Below are positions 1 to 6,766 of a stretch of DNA of 21,755 nt, piece after piece. The stretch spans positions 1 to 21,755 of the forward strand of contig CAKTFW010000025.1 of assembly GCA_934561175.1 (NCBI GenBank). The letters are read 5' to 3'. Below the pieces are notes generated by a model. The model saw only the letters and a list, made by a program, of their open reading frames with translations, had not been told where the DNA came from and made no database searches. The translations under genes were made by a program, and so were the position numbers. Each line of letters begins with the position of its first letter. The stretch's first letter is position 1. The stretch is from an uncultured Oscillospiraceae bacterium. Lineage in GTDB: Bacteria; Bacillota; Clostridia; Oscillospirales; Oscillospiraceae.

Positions 1-951
1 CTTCAGAACATCGACAACATTCTGTGCGACCTGCTGCTTAACGCTGACGATGGAATCCTCGGAATACCAGCCCATGTGGTTGGTGAGGATCAGGTTGTCG
101 CGGCCCAGCAGCGGGTTGCCCTTTTCCGGCGGCTCGATTTCGATGGTATCGATACCGGCAGCGCGGATCTCGTGGTTATCCAGTGCCCATGCCAGATCAT
201 CCTGATCGACACAGCCGCCGCGGGCGCAGTTGATCAGAATTGCGGAATTCTTCATGCGCTTGAAGATTTCCTTGTTGAACATATGATAAGTCGGATACTC
301 GCTCTCGCCCTCTTTGGTCAGCGGGCAGTGGACGGAGATGTAATCGGAGTTCTCCACGATCTCATCAAAGCTCTTTGCTTTGACAGTGGGACCTGCAGCC
401 TCGATCACAGCGTCGTCAATGAACGGGTCATAAACCCAGACTTCCTTGGCCAGCGGGATCATCTTGTTGACGAACTCACGGGCGATTTTACCGAAGGCGA
501 TAACGCCGACGATCTCATTCTTCATGCTGCGGAACTTCCATTCCTTGCTGTACCAGCCGCCGTTCTGGATGAACTTGGAATACTGCGGGATGGAGCGGGC
601 CAGCATCAGCAGCAGCGTCTGCGCCTGTGCGGAGACCTCGTCGGTGCAGTACTCATAGACATTGGAGAAGATGATGCCATTCTCGGTGGCAGCCTTCATG
701 TCAACGCCATCAAAGCCGGTGCCGTAGCGGGAAATAACCTTGCAATTGGTCAGCTGATCCAGAAACTCCTTCGGCATATTCGGGTACTGGGTGATGATTG
801 CATCGGCGTCCTTTGCAAACTTGATGACCTCTTTCGGGTCGCGCGTCTGATGGGTGATATCGACATCTGCGTCAATCTGAGAGAGAACCTCCAGTTCGGG
901 GGCCATGGTGTCGAACTCCCAGTCGGTAACAACTACTTTGAACTTTGCCAT
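1..951 (-). CDS. D-2-hydroxyacid dehydrogenase, copy 2 (3' end cut by window edge)
   Basis: NAD-dependent D-isomer-specific 2-hydroxyacid dehydrogenase, expected to interconvert a 2-oxoacid and a D-2-hydroxyacid in the cytoplasm; substrate unknown. ATG at 951-949 follows an AAAGGAGT ribosome binding site by 7 bases. The frame stays open to base 1, giving 317 residues and missing about 20 by comparison with the upstream copy. Visible landmarks are the YGTG segment, the dinucleotide fold, the NCARGG arginine, an EPPE glutamate and a TNH histidine, which form the family's Arg-Glu-His catalytic set. Roughly 85-90% of residues match the gene at 1002-2015 by eye, so this is a recent tandem duplicate. 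It lies 50 bases downstream of that gene, with no terminator or promoter seen between them, so they are probably co-transcribed. As in the sister, the Gly-x-Gly-x-x-Gly cofactor motif reads AFGKIA. Confidence 0.9.
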   Translation of the reverse strand, partial: MAKFKVVVTDWEFDTMAPELEVLSQIDADVDITHQTRDPKEVIKFAKDADAIITQYPNMPKEFLDQLTNCKVISRYGTGFDGVDMKAATENGIIFSNVYEYCTDEVSAQAQTLLLMLARSIPQYSKFIQNGGWYSKEWKFRSMKNEIVGVIAFGKIAREFVNKMIPLAKEVWVYDPFIDDAVIEAAGPTVKAKSFDEIVENSDYISVHCPLTKEGESEYPTYHMFNKEIFKRMKNSAILINCARGGCVDQDDLAWALDNHEIRAAGIDTIEIEPPEKGNPLLGRDNLILTNHMGWYSEDSIVSVKQQVAQNVVDVLK

Positions 952-1001
952 TGGAAAGACTCCTTTGTTTTGTAGAGTGGGTTAGAAAAAGATGATAAAT
1001 C

Positions 1002-2015
1002 TTATTTCAGCTTATCCAGAACATCCTTGTTGACGACATTCTCATACTTCGGCGTGCCGCCCTTCAGAACATCGACGACATTCTGAGCGACCTGACGCTT
1101 AACGCTGACGATGGAATCCTCAGAGTACCAGGCCATGTGGTTGGTGAGGATCAGGTTGTCGCGGCCCAGCAGCGGGTTGCCCTTTTCCGGAGGCTCGGAC
1201 TCAATGACATCAATACCGGCAGCGCGGATCTCGCCGTTGTCCAGCGCCCAGGCCAGATCGTCCTGATTGACACAGCCGCCGCGGGCGCAGTTGACCAGAA
1301 TGGCGCTCTTCTTCATGCGCTTAAAGACTTCCTTGTTGAACATGTAGTGCGTCGGATACTCGCTTTCGCCAACCTTGGTCAGCGGGCAGTGGACGGAGAT
1401 GTAATCGGAGTTCTCCACGATCTCATCGAAGCTTTTTGCCTTGATGGTGGGGCCGGCAGCTTCAATCACGGCATCGTCGATAAACGGATCATAGACCCAA
1501 ATCTCTTTGGCCAGCGGGGTCATCTTTTTAATGAACTCGCGGGCGATTTTACCGAAGGCGATAACGCCGACGATCTCGTTCTTCATGCTGCGGAATTTCC
1601 ATTCCTTGCTGTACCAGCCGCCGTTCTGAATGAACTTGGAGTACTGCGGAATGGAACGAGCCAGCGCCAGCAGCAGCGTCTGTGCCTGTGCAGAGACTTC
1701 GTCAGTGCAGTACTCATAAACATTGGAGACGATGATGCCGTCTTCAGTTGCTTTTTTCAGGTCGACACCGTCGATACCGGTGCCATAACGGGAGATAACC
1801 TTGCAGTTTGTCAGCTGATCCAGAAAATCGGCCGGCATATTCGGGTACTGGGTGATGATCGCATCCGCGTCCTTTGCGAACTTGATGATCTCTTTCGGAT
1901 CACGGGTCTGGTGATTGGTTTCGATGTCAGCGTCGAGCTGAGAGAGAACCTCCAGTTCATCGTTCAGGTTTTCGTATTCCCAGTCGGTGACAACAATTTT
2001 GAATTTCTTGCCCAT
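1002..2015 (-). CDS. D-2-hydroxyacid dehydrogenase, copy 1
   Basis: Full-length 337-residue member of the D-2-hydroxyacid dehydrogenase family (phosphoglycerate dehydrogenase/CtBP-like fold). The catalytic set is visible as R245 in NCARGG, E274 in ESEPPE and H293 in TNHMAW. An aspartate at the end of the second Rossmann strand (VYDPF, D176) fits NAD rather than NADP. The glycine-rich loop at 153-158 is AFGKIA where the family normally has GxGxxG. A short extra segment (ESEYPTHY) follows the PLT motif. ATG at 2015-2013 was chosen because AAAGGGAG lies 8 bases upstream; a GTG three codons earlier would abut that site. This is the first gene of a leftward pair, with a good sigma-A promoter at 2101-2129. 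The true substrate (phenylpyruvate-type, hydroxyisocaproate-type, or other) cannot be read from the sequence. Confidence 0.93.
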   Translation of the reverse strand: MGKKFKIVVTDWEYENLNDELEVLSQLDADIETNHQTRDPKEIIKFAKDADAIITQYPNMPADFLDQLTNCKVISRYGTGIDGVDLKKATEDGIIVSNVYEYCTDEVSAQAQTLLLALARSIPQYSKFIQNGGWYSKEWKFRSMKNEIVGVIAFGKIAREFIKKMTPLAKEIWVYDPFIDDAVIEAAGPTIKAKSFDEIVENSDYISVHCPLTKVGESEYPTHYMFNKEVFKRMKKSAILVNCARGGCVNQDDLAWALDNGEIRAAGIDVIESEPPEKGNPLLGRDNLILTNHMAWYSEDSIVSVKRQVAQNVVDVLKGGTPKYENVVNKDVLDKLK

Positions 2016-2100
2016 GTGAAACACTCCCTTTGTTCTATATTAAATGTATGCAGCATCCGGCCTGCAGCAGAGCGCCGAATAGCCATACCTTTATACCGTA

Positions 2101-2129
2101 ATTTTAGGAGTGGAACCAGAATCCGTCAA
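2101..2129 (-). promoter_or_regulatory. Sigma-A promoter of the dehydrogenase pair
   Basis: Read on the minus strand: -35 TTGACG (2129-2124), 17-base spacer, -10 TAAAAT (2106-2101). This predicts a leader of about 80 bases before the ATG at 2015. Confidence 0.7.
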
Positions 2130-2130
2130 G

Positions 2131-2146
2131 CGTTAAATTTTTAACG
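2131..2146. promoter_or_regulatory. Perfect inverted repeat next to the leftward -35
   Basis: CGTTAAA-TT-TTTAACG is a perfect 7-2-7 palindrome ending one base upstream of the leftward -35 element. The position suits a transcription factor operator, more likely an activator. Function is inferred from placement only. Confidence 0.45.
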
Positions 2147-2179
2147 AGAAGCATGGAGGAAAATTCGGAAAAAAGTATG

Positions 2180-2196
2180 AAAATCGACCCGATTTT
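2180..2196. promoter_or_regulatory. Perfect inverted repeat between the divergent promoters
   Basis: AAAATCG-ACC-CGATTTT is a perfect 7-3-7 palindrome about 28 bases upstream of the rightward -35. It has no U-tract or nearby gene end that would make it a terminator, so an operator is more likely. Confidence 0.45.
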
Positions 2197-2223
2197 CTGG
2201 TAGCATTGTTAAAAACAAAACAC

Positions 2224-2253
2224 TTGACAAAGTCTGAAAAATGAGAAACAATA
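2224..2253 (+). promoter_or_regulatory. Probable promoter of the cupin-flavoenzyme operon
   Basis: A perfect -35 TTGACA at 2224-2229 is followed 17-18 bases later by a weak AT-rich -10 (AACAAT or ACAATA, 2247-2253). A strong -35 with a poor -10 fits a regulated promoter. Confidence 0.5.
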
Positions 2254-2344
2254 GAGCCATAAAAATCCGCGTTCTATGTCCATGGCAGCTTGCTGCGGTT
2301 GGACGGCGATCGAGGAAAGGATTTATATTAGGAGGAATTTGAAA

Positions 2345-2773
2345 ATGGCAGATGCACCTTGGAAAATGCAGGGCGAGGCCAGCGCGGCTGACCTGGCAAA
2401 AGCAAGAGCGTTTGATATCAATGAGATGGTTTGGAAGGATTGGGGCAACGGCGTTCGTTCCGTCGTCTTCAAGCCGGACTCCGCTGTGACCATGCAGTAT
2501 TGGGAGATGGCTCCGGGTGCAGGTGCAAACCCGCACAATCATCCGGCCGCACAGCTGACCTATGTTCAGGAAGGCTTTATGGATGTCACCATTGATGGCG
2601 TCAAGTATGACCTGTGCCCCGGCTGCTTTGCATACATCCCGTCCAACGCAATTCACTCCACCTACAACCGCGGCGGCCAGCTGTGTGTGAATGTGGACTT
2701 CTTCCTGCCGGAGCGTGACGATCGCGAAGAGAGCGTTGAGCGCCCCGACAAGATCAACCATCACTGCTGGTAA
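2345..2773 (+). CDS. Single-domain cupin protein
   Basis: 142-residue small cupin of unknown reaction. Cupin motif 1 is present around residues 58-77 with H64 and H66, and motif 2 around 93-108 with H104. The position that usually carries the metal-binding glutamate is Q70 (HxH then three residues then Gln), and the glycine of motif 2 is N101. Metal binding is therefore likely but not of the standard 3-His/1-Glu kind. ATG at 2345 is preceded by AGGAGG (2330-2335) at 9 bases, which rules out the in-frame upstream start at 2276. It is the first gene of the rightward operon; the next gene's start lies 13 bases past its stop. Cupins of this size act as small isomerases, dioxygenases, lyases or binding proteins, and no finer call is possible. 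Confidence 0.9.
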   Translation: MADAPWKMQGEASAADLAKARAFDINEMVWKDWGNGVRSVVFKPDSAVTMQYWEMAPGAGANPHNHPAAQLTYVQEGFMDVTIDGVKYDLCPGCFAYIPSNAIHSTYNRGGQLCVNVDFFLPERDDREESVERPDKINHHCW

Positions 2774-2786
2774 GGAGGAACTGCGG

Positions 2787-4736
2787 GTGAAATATCCGAA
2801 GCTTTTTGAACCGGGTAAGATCGGTCGGCTGGATATTAAGAACCGCGTTGTTGTTACCCCTGCCGGTTTCGCCTGGGGCGATTCCGCAGGTGGTGTTGGT
2901 GAGCAGCTTTTCGACTACCTCGAAGAGCGCGCAAAGGGCGGCGCCGGCATTGTTATGCCCGGCGTCGTTCTGGTAGATACCAAAACAGGACGCGCGAATC
3001 CGACCGAAGTTGTGCTGGAGAACCACTACCAGTGCATGACTTTTGAAAAACTTTCCCGAATGATCCATAAGTACGATGCAAAGATCTTTATCCAGCTGCA
3101 TCATCCGGGTGCAACCACCAATGCAACCAACAAGGGTGGCGAGCCTGCATGGGCTCCCTCCGAGTGCGCTTGCTCCGATGGTTCTACCGCCCATGCGATG
3201 ACGAAGGACGAGATCGCCTACATCGTCTCCCGCTTTGCCAATACTGCAAAGCTGGCGAAAAAGGCTGGCTGCGACGGCGTGGAGATCCACACTGCACACG
3301 GCTACCTGCTGGGCCAGTTCCTGAGCCCGATCTACAACAAGCGTACCGACGAGTACGGCGGCGAGCTGGAAAACCGCTGCCGCATTGTCAAGGAAGTATA
3401 TGAGGCTGTCCGCAAGGAAGTCGGCCCGAACTTTGTGGTTGGCATTCGTGTGTCCGCTGATGAGTTCATCGAGGGCGGCAACACCCTGAAAGAGGGCGTT
3501 GAGATGGCAAAGATCTGGGACGCAATGGGCGTTGATTACATCAATGTCAACTGCGGCCTGCAGGCAACTTCGTTCTACAACCGTGAGCCGCCGTCCTTTA
3601 AGCAGGGCTGGAAGCGCAACCTGGCAACTTCTGTTAAGGCTGTTGTCAAGTGCCCGGTCATTGCGGTTAACACCATTAAGAAGCCGGAATTCGCAGAATC
3701 CCTGCTGGAAGATGGTGTCAGTGACTTTGTCGGCTTGACCCGTGGCCATATTGCCGATCCGCACTGGCTGCGGAAGGTTGCAGAGGGCCGTGAGGATGAG
3801 ATCCGTACCTGCATCAGCTGCCTGAACTGCATGCACACTGCAGTGCAGGGCATCCAGCCGACCTGTACGGTCAACCCGGCCTTTGGCCGTGAGTATGAAT
3901 TCCAGAAGCTGGAGCGCAACGGCAATGGCCGCCCGGTGGCTGTCATTGGCGGTGGCCCCGCTGGTATGGAGGCTTCCCGCATTCTGGCAGAGCGCGGCTT
4001 TAAGGTCACCCTGTTTGAGAAGGAAGCAGAGCTTGGCGGCCAGCTGATTTTGGCAAAGATGCCGCCGAACAAAGAGAAGATTGCATGGCTGCTGGAAGGT
4101 CTGAAGGCACAGGTCAAGCATGCTGGTGTCGAGGTTCGCCTGAACACTGAAGCTACGGTGGAGGAAGTCAAGAAGCTGAATCCCGTTGGCGTGTTTGTCT
4201 GCTGCGGCTCCAACCAGGTTCGCCCGAAGATGATCCCCGGTATTATGGGTGAGAATGTCTACACTGTACCGGAGATTCTGCTGAGCGAGGTTAAGCTGGA
4301 GAACAAGAATGTCTGCATCATTGGTTCCGGCCTGGCAGGCATGGAGACCGGCGTATTCCTCGGTGAGCGCGGCTGCAAGGTCAAGTTTATCGAAATGGCA
4401 CCGGTCATTGGCGCTGCGCTGTTTGGCCAGGTGCTGAACGATGTCAAGGGTGAACTGGCTCCGTACGGCGCAGAGTTCTACGCCGGCCACAAGCTGGAGA
4501 AGATCAATGCCGACTCTGTCGATGTGATCAATCCGGAGGGCAAGGAGATCAACTTCCCGTGTGACGCTGTTGTTCTGGCAATGGGCGTCTCCCCGAAGAA
4601 GGATGTTGTCGATACCTTTAGAGCTGCATTTGACAATGTGGTTGCAATGGGTGACGCAGTCAAGGGCGCACGCGCGCTGGAGGCTCTGTCCGACGGTTTC
4701 ACAAAGGCGTGGGTTTTTGATACCGAGTGGATCTAA
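2787..4736 (+). CDS. Old yellow enzyme / FadH-type Fe-S flavin reductase
   Basis: 649-residue NADH:flavin oxidoreductase of the 2,4-dienoyl-CoA reductase / enoate reductase class (FadH, BaiCD and flavone-reductase relatives). Residues 1-335 form the FMN-binding TIM barrel, with the classic HGYLLGQFLSP...N.R.DEYGG..ENR signature. Four cysteines follow (C342, C345, C348, C360), expected to hold a 4Fe-4S cluster. Then come an FAD-binding Rossmann fold (GGGPAGMEASR, near 386) and an NAD(P)-binding fold (GSGLAGMET). Such enzymes reduce an activated carbon-carbon double bond. The GTG at 2787 follows AAGGAGG (2772-2778), which overlaps the end of the cupin gene. This start gives an N-terminus (VKYPKLFEPGKIG) typical of the family. 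Its 13-base gap from the cupin and the terminator at 4744 make a two-gene operon. Substrate unassigned. Confidence 0.93.
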   Translation: MKYPKLFEPGKIGRLDIKNRVVVTPAGFAWGDSAGGVGEQLFDYLEERAKGGAGIVMPGVVLVDTKTGRANPTEVVLENHYQCMTFEKLSRMIHKYDAKIFIQLHHPGATTNATNKGGEPAWAPSECACSDGSTAHAMTKDEIAYIVSRFANTAKLAKKAGCDGVEIHTAHGYLLGQFLSPIYNKRTDEYGGELENRCRIVKEVYEAVRKEVGPNFVVGIRVSADEFIEGGNTLKEGVEMAKIWDAMGVDYINVNCGLQATSFYNREPPSFKQGWKRNLATSVKAVVKCPVIAVNTIKKPEFAESLLEDGVSDFVGLTRGHIADPHWLRKVAEGREDEIRTCISCLNCMHTAVQGIQPTCTVNPAFGREYEFQKLERNGNGRPVAVIGGGPAGMEASRILAERGFKVTLFEKEAELGGQLILAKMPPNKEKIAWLLEGLKAQVKHAGVEVRLNTEATVEEVKKLNPVGVFVCCGSNQVRPKMIPGIMGENVYTVPEILLSEVKLENKNVCIIGSGLAGMETGVFLGERGCKVKFIEMAPVIGAALFGQVLNDVKGELAPYGAEFYAGHKLEKINADSVDVINPEGKEINFPCDAVVLAMGVSPKKDVVDTFRAAFDNVVAMGDAVKGARALEALSDGFTKAWVFDTEWI

Positions 4737-4743
4737 TCGAATT

Positions 4744-4779
4744 AAAAAGTCCGCTGACTACGGTCAGCGGACTTTTTTT
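4744..4779 (+). terminator. Rho-independent terminator of the cupin-flavoenzyme operon
   Basis: A 10-bp perfect stem (GTCCGCTGAC / GTCAGCGGAC) with a TACG loop is flanked by A5 and T7. Confidence 0.93.
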
Positions 4780-4807
4780 AATTTTGCGCCAACCAGCGGG
4801 TCGATTC

Positions 4808-4837
4808 TTGTAACCAGCGGGAAAAGTGTGGTACTAT
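4808..4837 (+). promoter_or_regulatory. Promoter of the adenine deaminase gene
   Basis: TTGTAA (4808-4813), 18-base spacer, TACTAT (4832-4837). The predicted leader is under 30 bases, leaving no room for a purine riboswitch. Confidence 0.5.
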
Positions 4838-4871
4838 ATCCATAATTCCAGAATCCATGAGGGGGATTCCG

Positions 4872-6602
4872 ATGCAAATTGAAATGTTAAAGCAGAAAAT
4901 TGCCGCGGCCAGGGGAGAGCTGGATGCCGATCTAGTGCTGAAACATGCAAAAGTTGTGAATGTCTTTACCAACGAAGTGGAAGACGCGGATGTTGCAATT
5001 TATGCGGGGCAGATTGTCGGCGTGGGCGATTACACCGGCAGGACGGAGGTAGACCTGCAGGGCAGGTATGTTTGCCCAGGGCTGATCGACGGCCACATTC
5101 ATATTGAAAGCTCCATGCTCTGCGGCCCTGCGTTTGCACAGGCTGTACTGCCGCACGGAACAACGGCGGTTGTGACAGATCCGCATGAGATTTCCAATGT
5201 TGCCGGAACCGACGGCCTGGAGTTTATGCTGGAGACGACGAAAAATCTGGATCTATCCGTCTATTTTATGCTGCCATCCTGTGTTCCTGCGACCTGTTTG
5301 GATGAATCGGGCGCTGTGCTGAAGGCTGAAGATTTGCAGCCCTATTATCAGAATCCTCGCGTTTTGGGACTTGCGGAAGTGATGAACGCCTATGGAATCG
5401 TGCGCGGCGATCTGGAAATTTTGCAGAAAATCTGCGGCTGCACAGGCAGAATCGATGGCCACGCACCATTTCTGAGCGGCCGGGAGCTCAACGCCTACCT
5501 TGTGGCGGGGGTAGCGTCTGACCATGAGTGCTCGGATTTTCACGAGGCGATGGAAAAGCTCCGCCGCGGCCAGTACATTATGGTGCGGGAGGGAACCGCG
5601 GCAAAAAATATGGATGCACTGCTGCCGCTGTTTCAGGAACCTTATTGCAACCGCTGTATGTTGGTAACGGACGACAAGCATCCAGGCGATTTGCTCCGGG
5701 AAGGGCATATTGACGCCTTGATCCGCAAAGCGATTGGTGCGGGTGTAGATCCTGCGATTGCGGTAAAAATGGGGACATTGATTCCGGCACGCTATTTTGG
5801 ACTGCGGCAGAACGGCGCGGTTGCACCGGGTTACGCAGCAGATCTTATTGTGGTATCAGACCTGCGTCAATTTACGGTTGAACAGGTTTATAAAAATGGA
5901 AAATTGGTGGCAGAACAGGGCCGCGCATTGAATCAGGCGCCGCTGCAGGTGGATCAGAAACGATTTGCGCGTGTTCTGAACTCCTTTGAGATGGACGAGA
6001 TTATGCTCCGGGATCTGGAATTACAGGAGACCGGTGAACAGGAACGGGTAATTTGTCTTCAGCCGCATGAACTGCTGACCAGTGAAAAGATTGTCCCATT
6101 CCGGAAGCTGCCGGACCTGGCACCGGGCGTGGATCCTGCACAGCAGATCGTGAAGCTGGCGGTGTTTGAGCGGCATCATCGTACTGGCCATGTGGGGCTG
6201 GGCTTTTTGGGGAATTATGGCCTGCAACGCGGCGCAGTTGCATCCAGCATTGCCCATGATTCACACAACCTGATCATAGCGGGTACGAATGATGCAGATA
6301 TGGTGCTGGCAGGCAACACCGTGCGAGAAAATAAGGGCGGCCTTGCTTTTGCGGTCGACGGTCGGGTTGTCGGTGCGCTTGCGCTGCCAATCGCCGGTTT
6401 GATGAGTCCTAAAAGCGCCGAGTCGGTCGAGGAAACGCTGCAAACACTGAAAGCAGCGCTGCAGGAAAATGGAATTTCAGAAGAGATTGATGCCTTTATG
6501 ACTTTGGCGTTTGTCAGCCTGCCAGTTATTCCAAAGCTCCGACTGAATACTTATGGGGTTGTGGATACGGAGCGGCAAAAAATCGTTCCGGCTGTTTTTT
6601 GA
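4872..6602 (+). CDS. ade: Adenine deaminase
   Basis: 576-residue adenine deaminase of the bacterial Ade (amidohydrolase) type. It converts adenine to hypoxanthine and ammonia for purine salvage in the cytoplasm. The first metal-binding HxH is seen as H75 and H77 in GLIDGHIHIESS. Also present are VTDPHEISNV, a GHAPFLSG histidine, the SDHE loop, the TDDKHPGDL segment and the C-terminal DSHNLIIAGTND motif characteristic of Ade. Length matches the family (about 570-600). ATG at 4872 is preferred over the in-frame ATG at 4857, because GAGGGGGAT lies just upstream of 4872. It is a single-gene unit with its own promoter (4808-4837) and terminator (6613-6655). The gene for IMP dehydrogenase, further along the same strand, acts in the same purine network but is transcribed separately. 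Confidence 0.96.
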   Translation: MQIEMLKQKIAAARGELDADLVLKHAKVVNVFTNEVEDADVAIYAGQIVGVGDYTGRTEVDLQGRYVCPGLIDGHIHIESSMLCGPAFAQAVLPHGTTAVVTDPHEISNVAGTDGLEFMLETTKNLDLSVYFMLPSCVPATCLDESGAVLKAEDLQPYYQNPRVLGLAEVMNAYGIVRGDLEILQKICGCTGRIDGHAPFLSGRELNAYLVAGVASDHECSDFHEAMEKLRRGQYIMVREGTAAKNMDALLPLFQEPYCNRCMLVTDDKHPGDLLREGHIDALIRKAIGAGVDPAIAVKMGTLIPARYFGLRQNGAVAPGYAADLIVVSDLRQFTVEQVYKNGKLVAEQGRALNQAPLQVDQKRFARVLNSFEMDEIMLRDLELQETGEQERVICLQPHELLTSEKIVPFRKLPDLAPGVDPAQQIVKLAVFERHHRTGHVGLGFLGNYGLQRGAVASSIAHDSHNLIIAGTNDADMVLAGNTVRENKGGLAFAVDGRVVGALALPIAGLMSPKSAESVEETLQTLKAALQENGISEEIDAFMTLAFVSLPVIPKLRLNTYGVVDTERQKIVPAVF

Positions 6603-6612
6603 GGAACAGGGG

Positions 6613-6655
6613 AAAGCGGCACAGTCATTTTACAGGACTGCTGCCGCTTTTTTTT
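6613..6655 (+). terminator. Rho-independent terminator after adenine deaminase
   Basis: AAAGCGGCA-c-AGTC pairs imperfectly with GACT-gc-TGCCGCTTT around a short A/T-rich loop, ending in a run of eight T. Confidence 0.85.
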
Positions 6656-6686
6656 GATGGTAAAATTATGGTTTTTCAAAGAAAAG

Positions 6687-6715
6687 TTGCGGTCGCCGAT
6701 GCTTTGTGTTATGAT
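6687..6715 (+). promoter_or_regulatory. Promoter of the phosphodiester glycosidase gene
   Basis: TTGCGG (6687-6692), 17-base spacer, TATGAT (6710-6715). Confidence 0.65.
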
Positions 6716-6766
6716 AAACCCCACGACAAAATCAGCTGTGTTTCGACAATGTAGGAGAGATTAACA

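Larger units (their letters stand above)
2016..2344. other. Divergent intergenic regulatory region
   Basis: This 329-base non-coding stretch separates the leftward dehydrogenase pair from the rightward cupin-flavoenzyme pair. It holds one promoter in each direction and three perfect inverted repeats: 2131-2146, 2180-2196 and 2206-2218 (TTGTT-AAA-AACAA). The plus-strand reading frame entering from 2276 is treated as non-coding because the ribosome binding site sits just before 2345. No regulator gene adjoins the module within the window. Confidence 0.7.

Noticed and set aside
76..2144. Long plus-strand open frames (76-975 and 1137-2144) with matching N-termini
   Set aside because: They are antisense to the two dehydrogenase genes and resemble each other only because those genes are duplicates. 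They lack ribosome binding sites and known motifs.
2754..4490. 578-residue minus-strand open frame
   Set aside because: It is the mirror of the flavoenzyme gene. The plus-strand frame has clear family motifs, and this one has none.
4780..4871. Purine riboswitch upstream of adenine deaminase
   Set aside because: The predicted leader is under 30 bases, and no three-way-junction pattern is present between the preceding terminator and the start codon.
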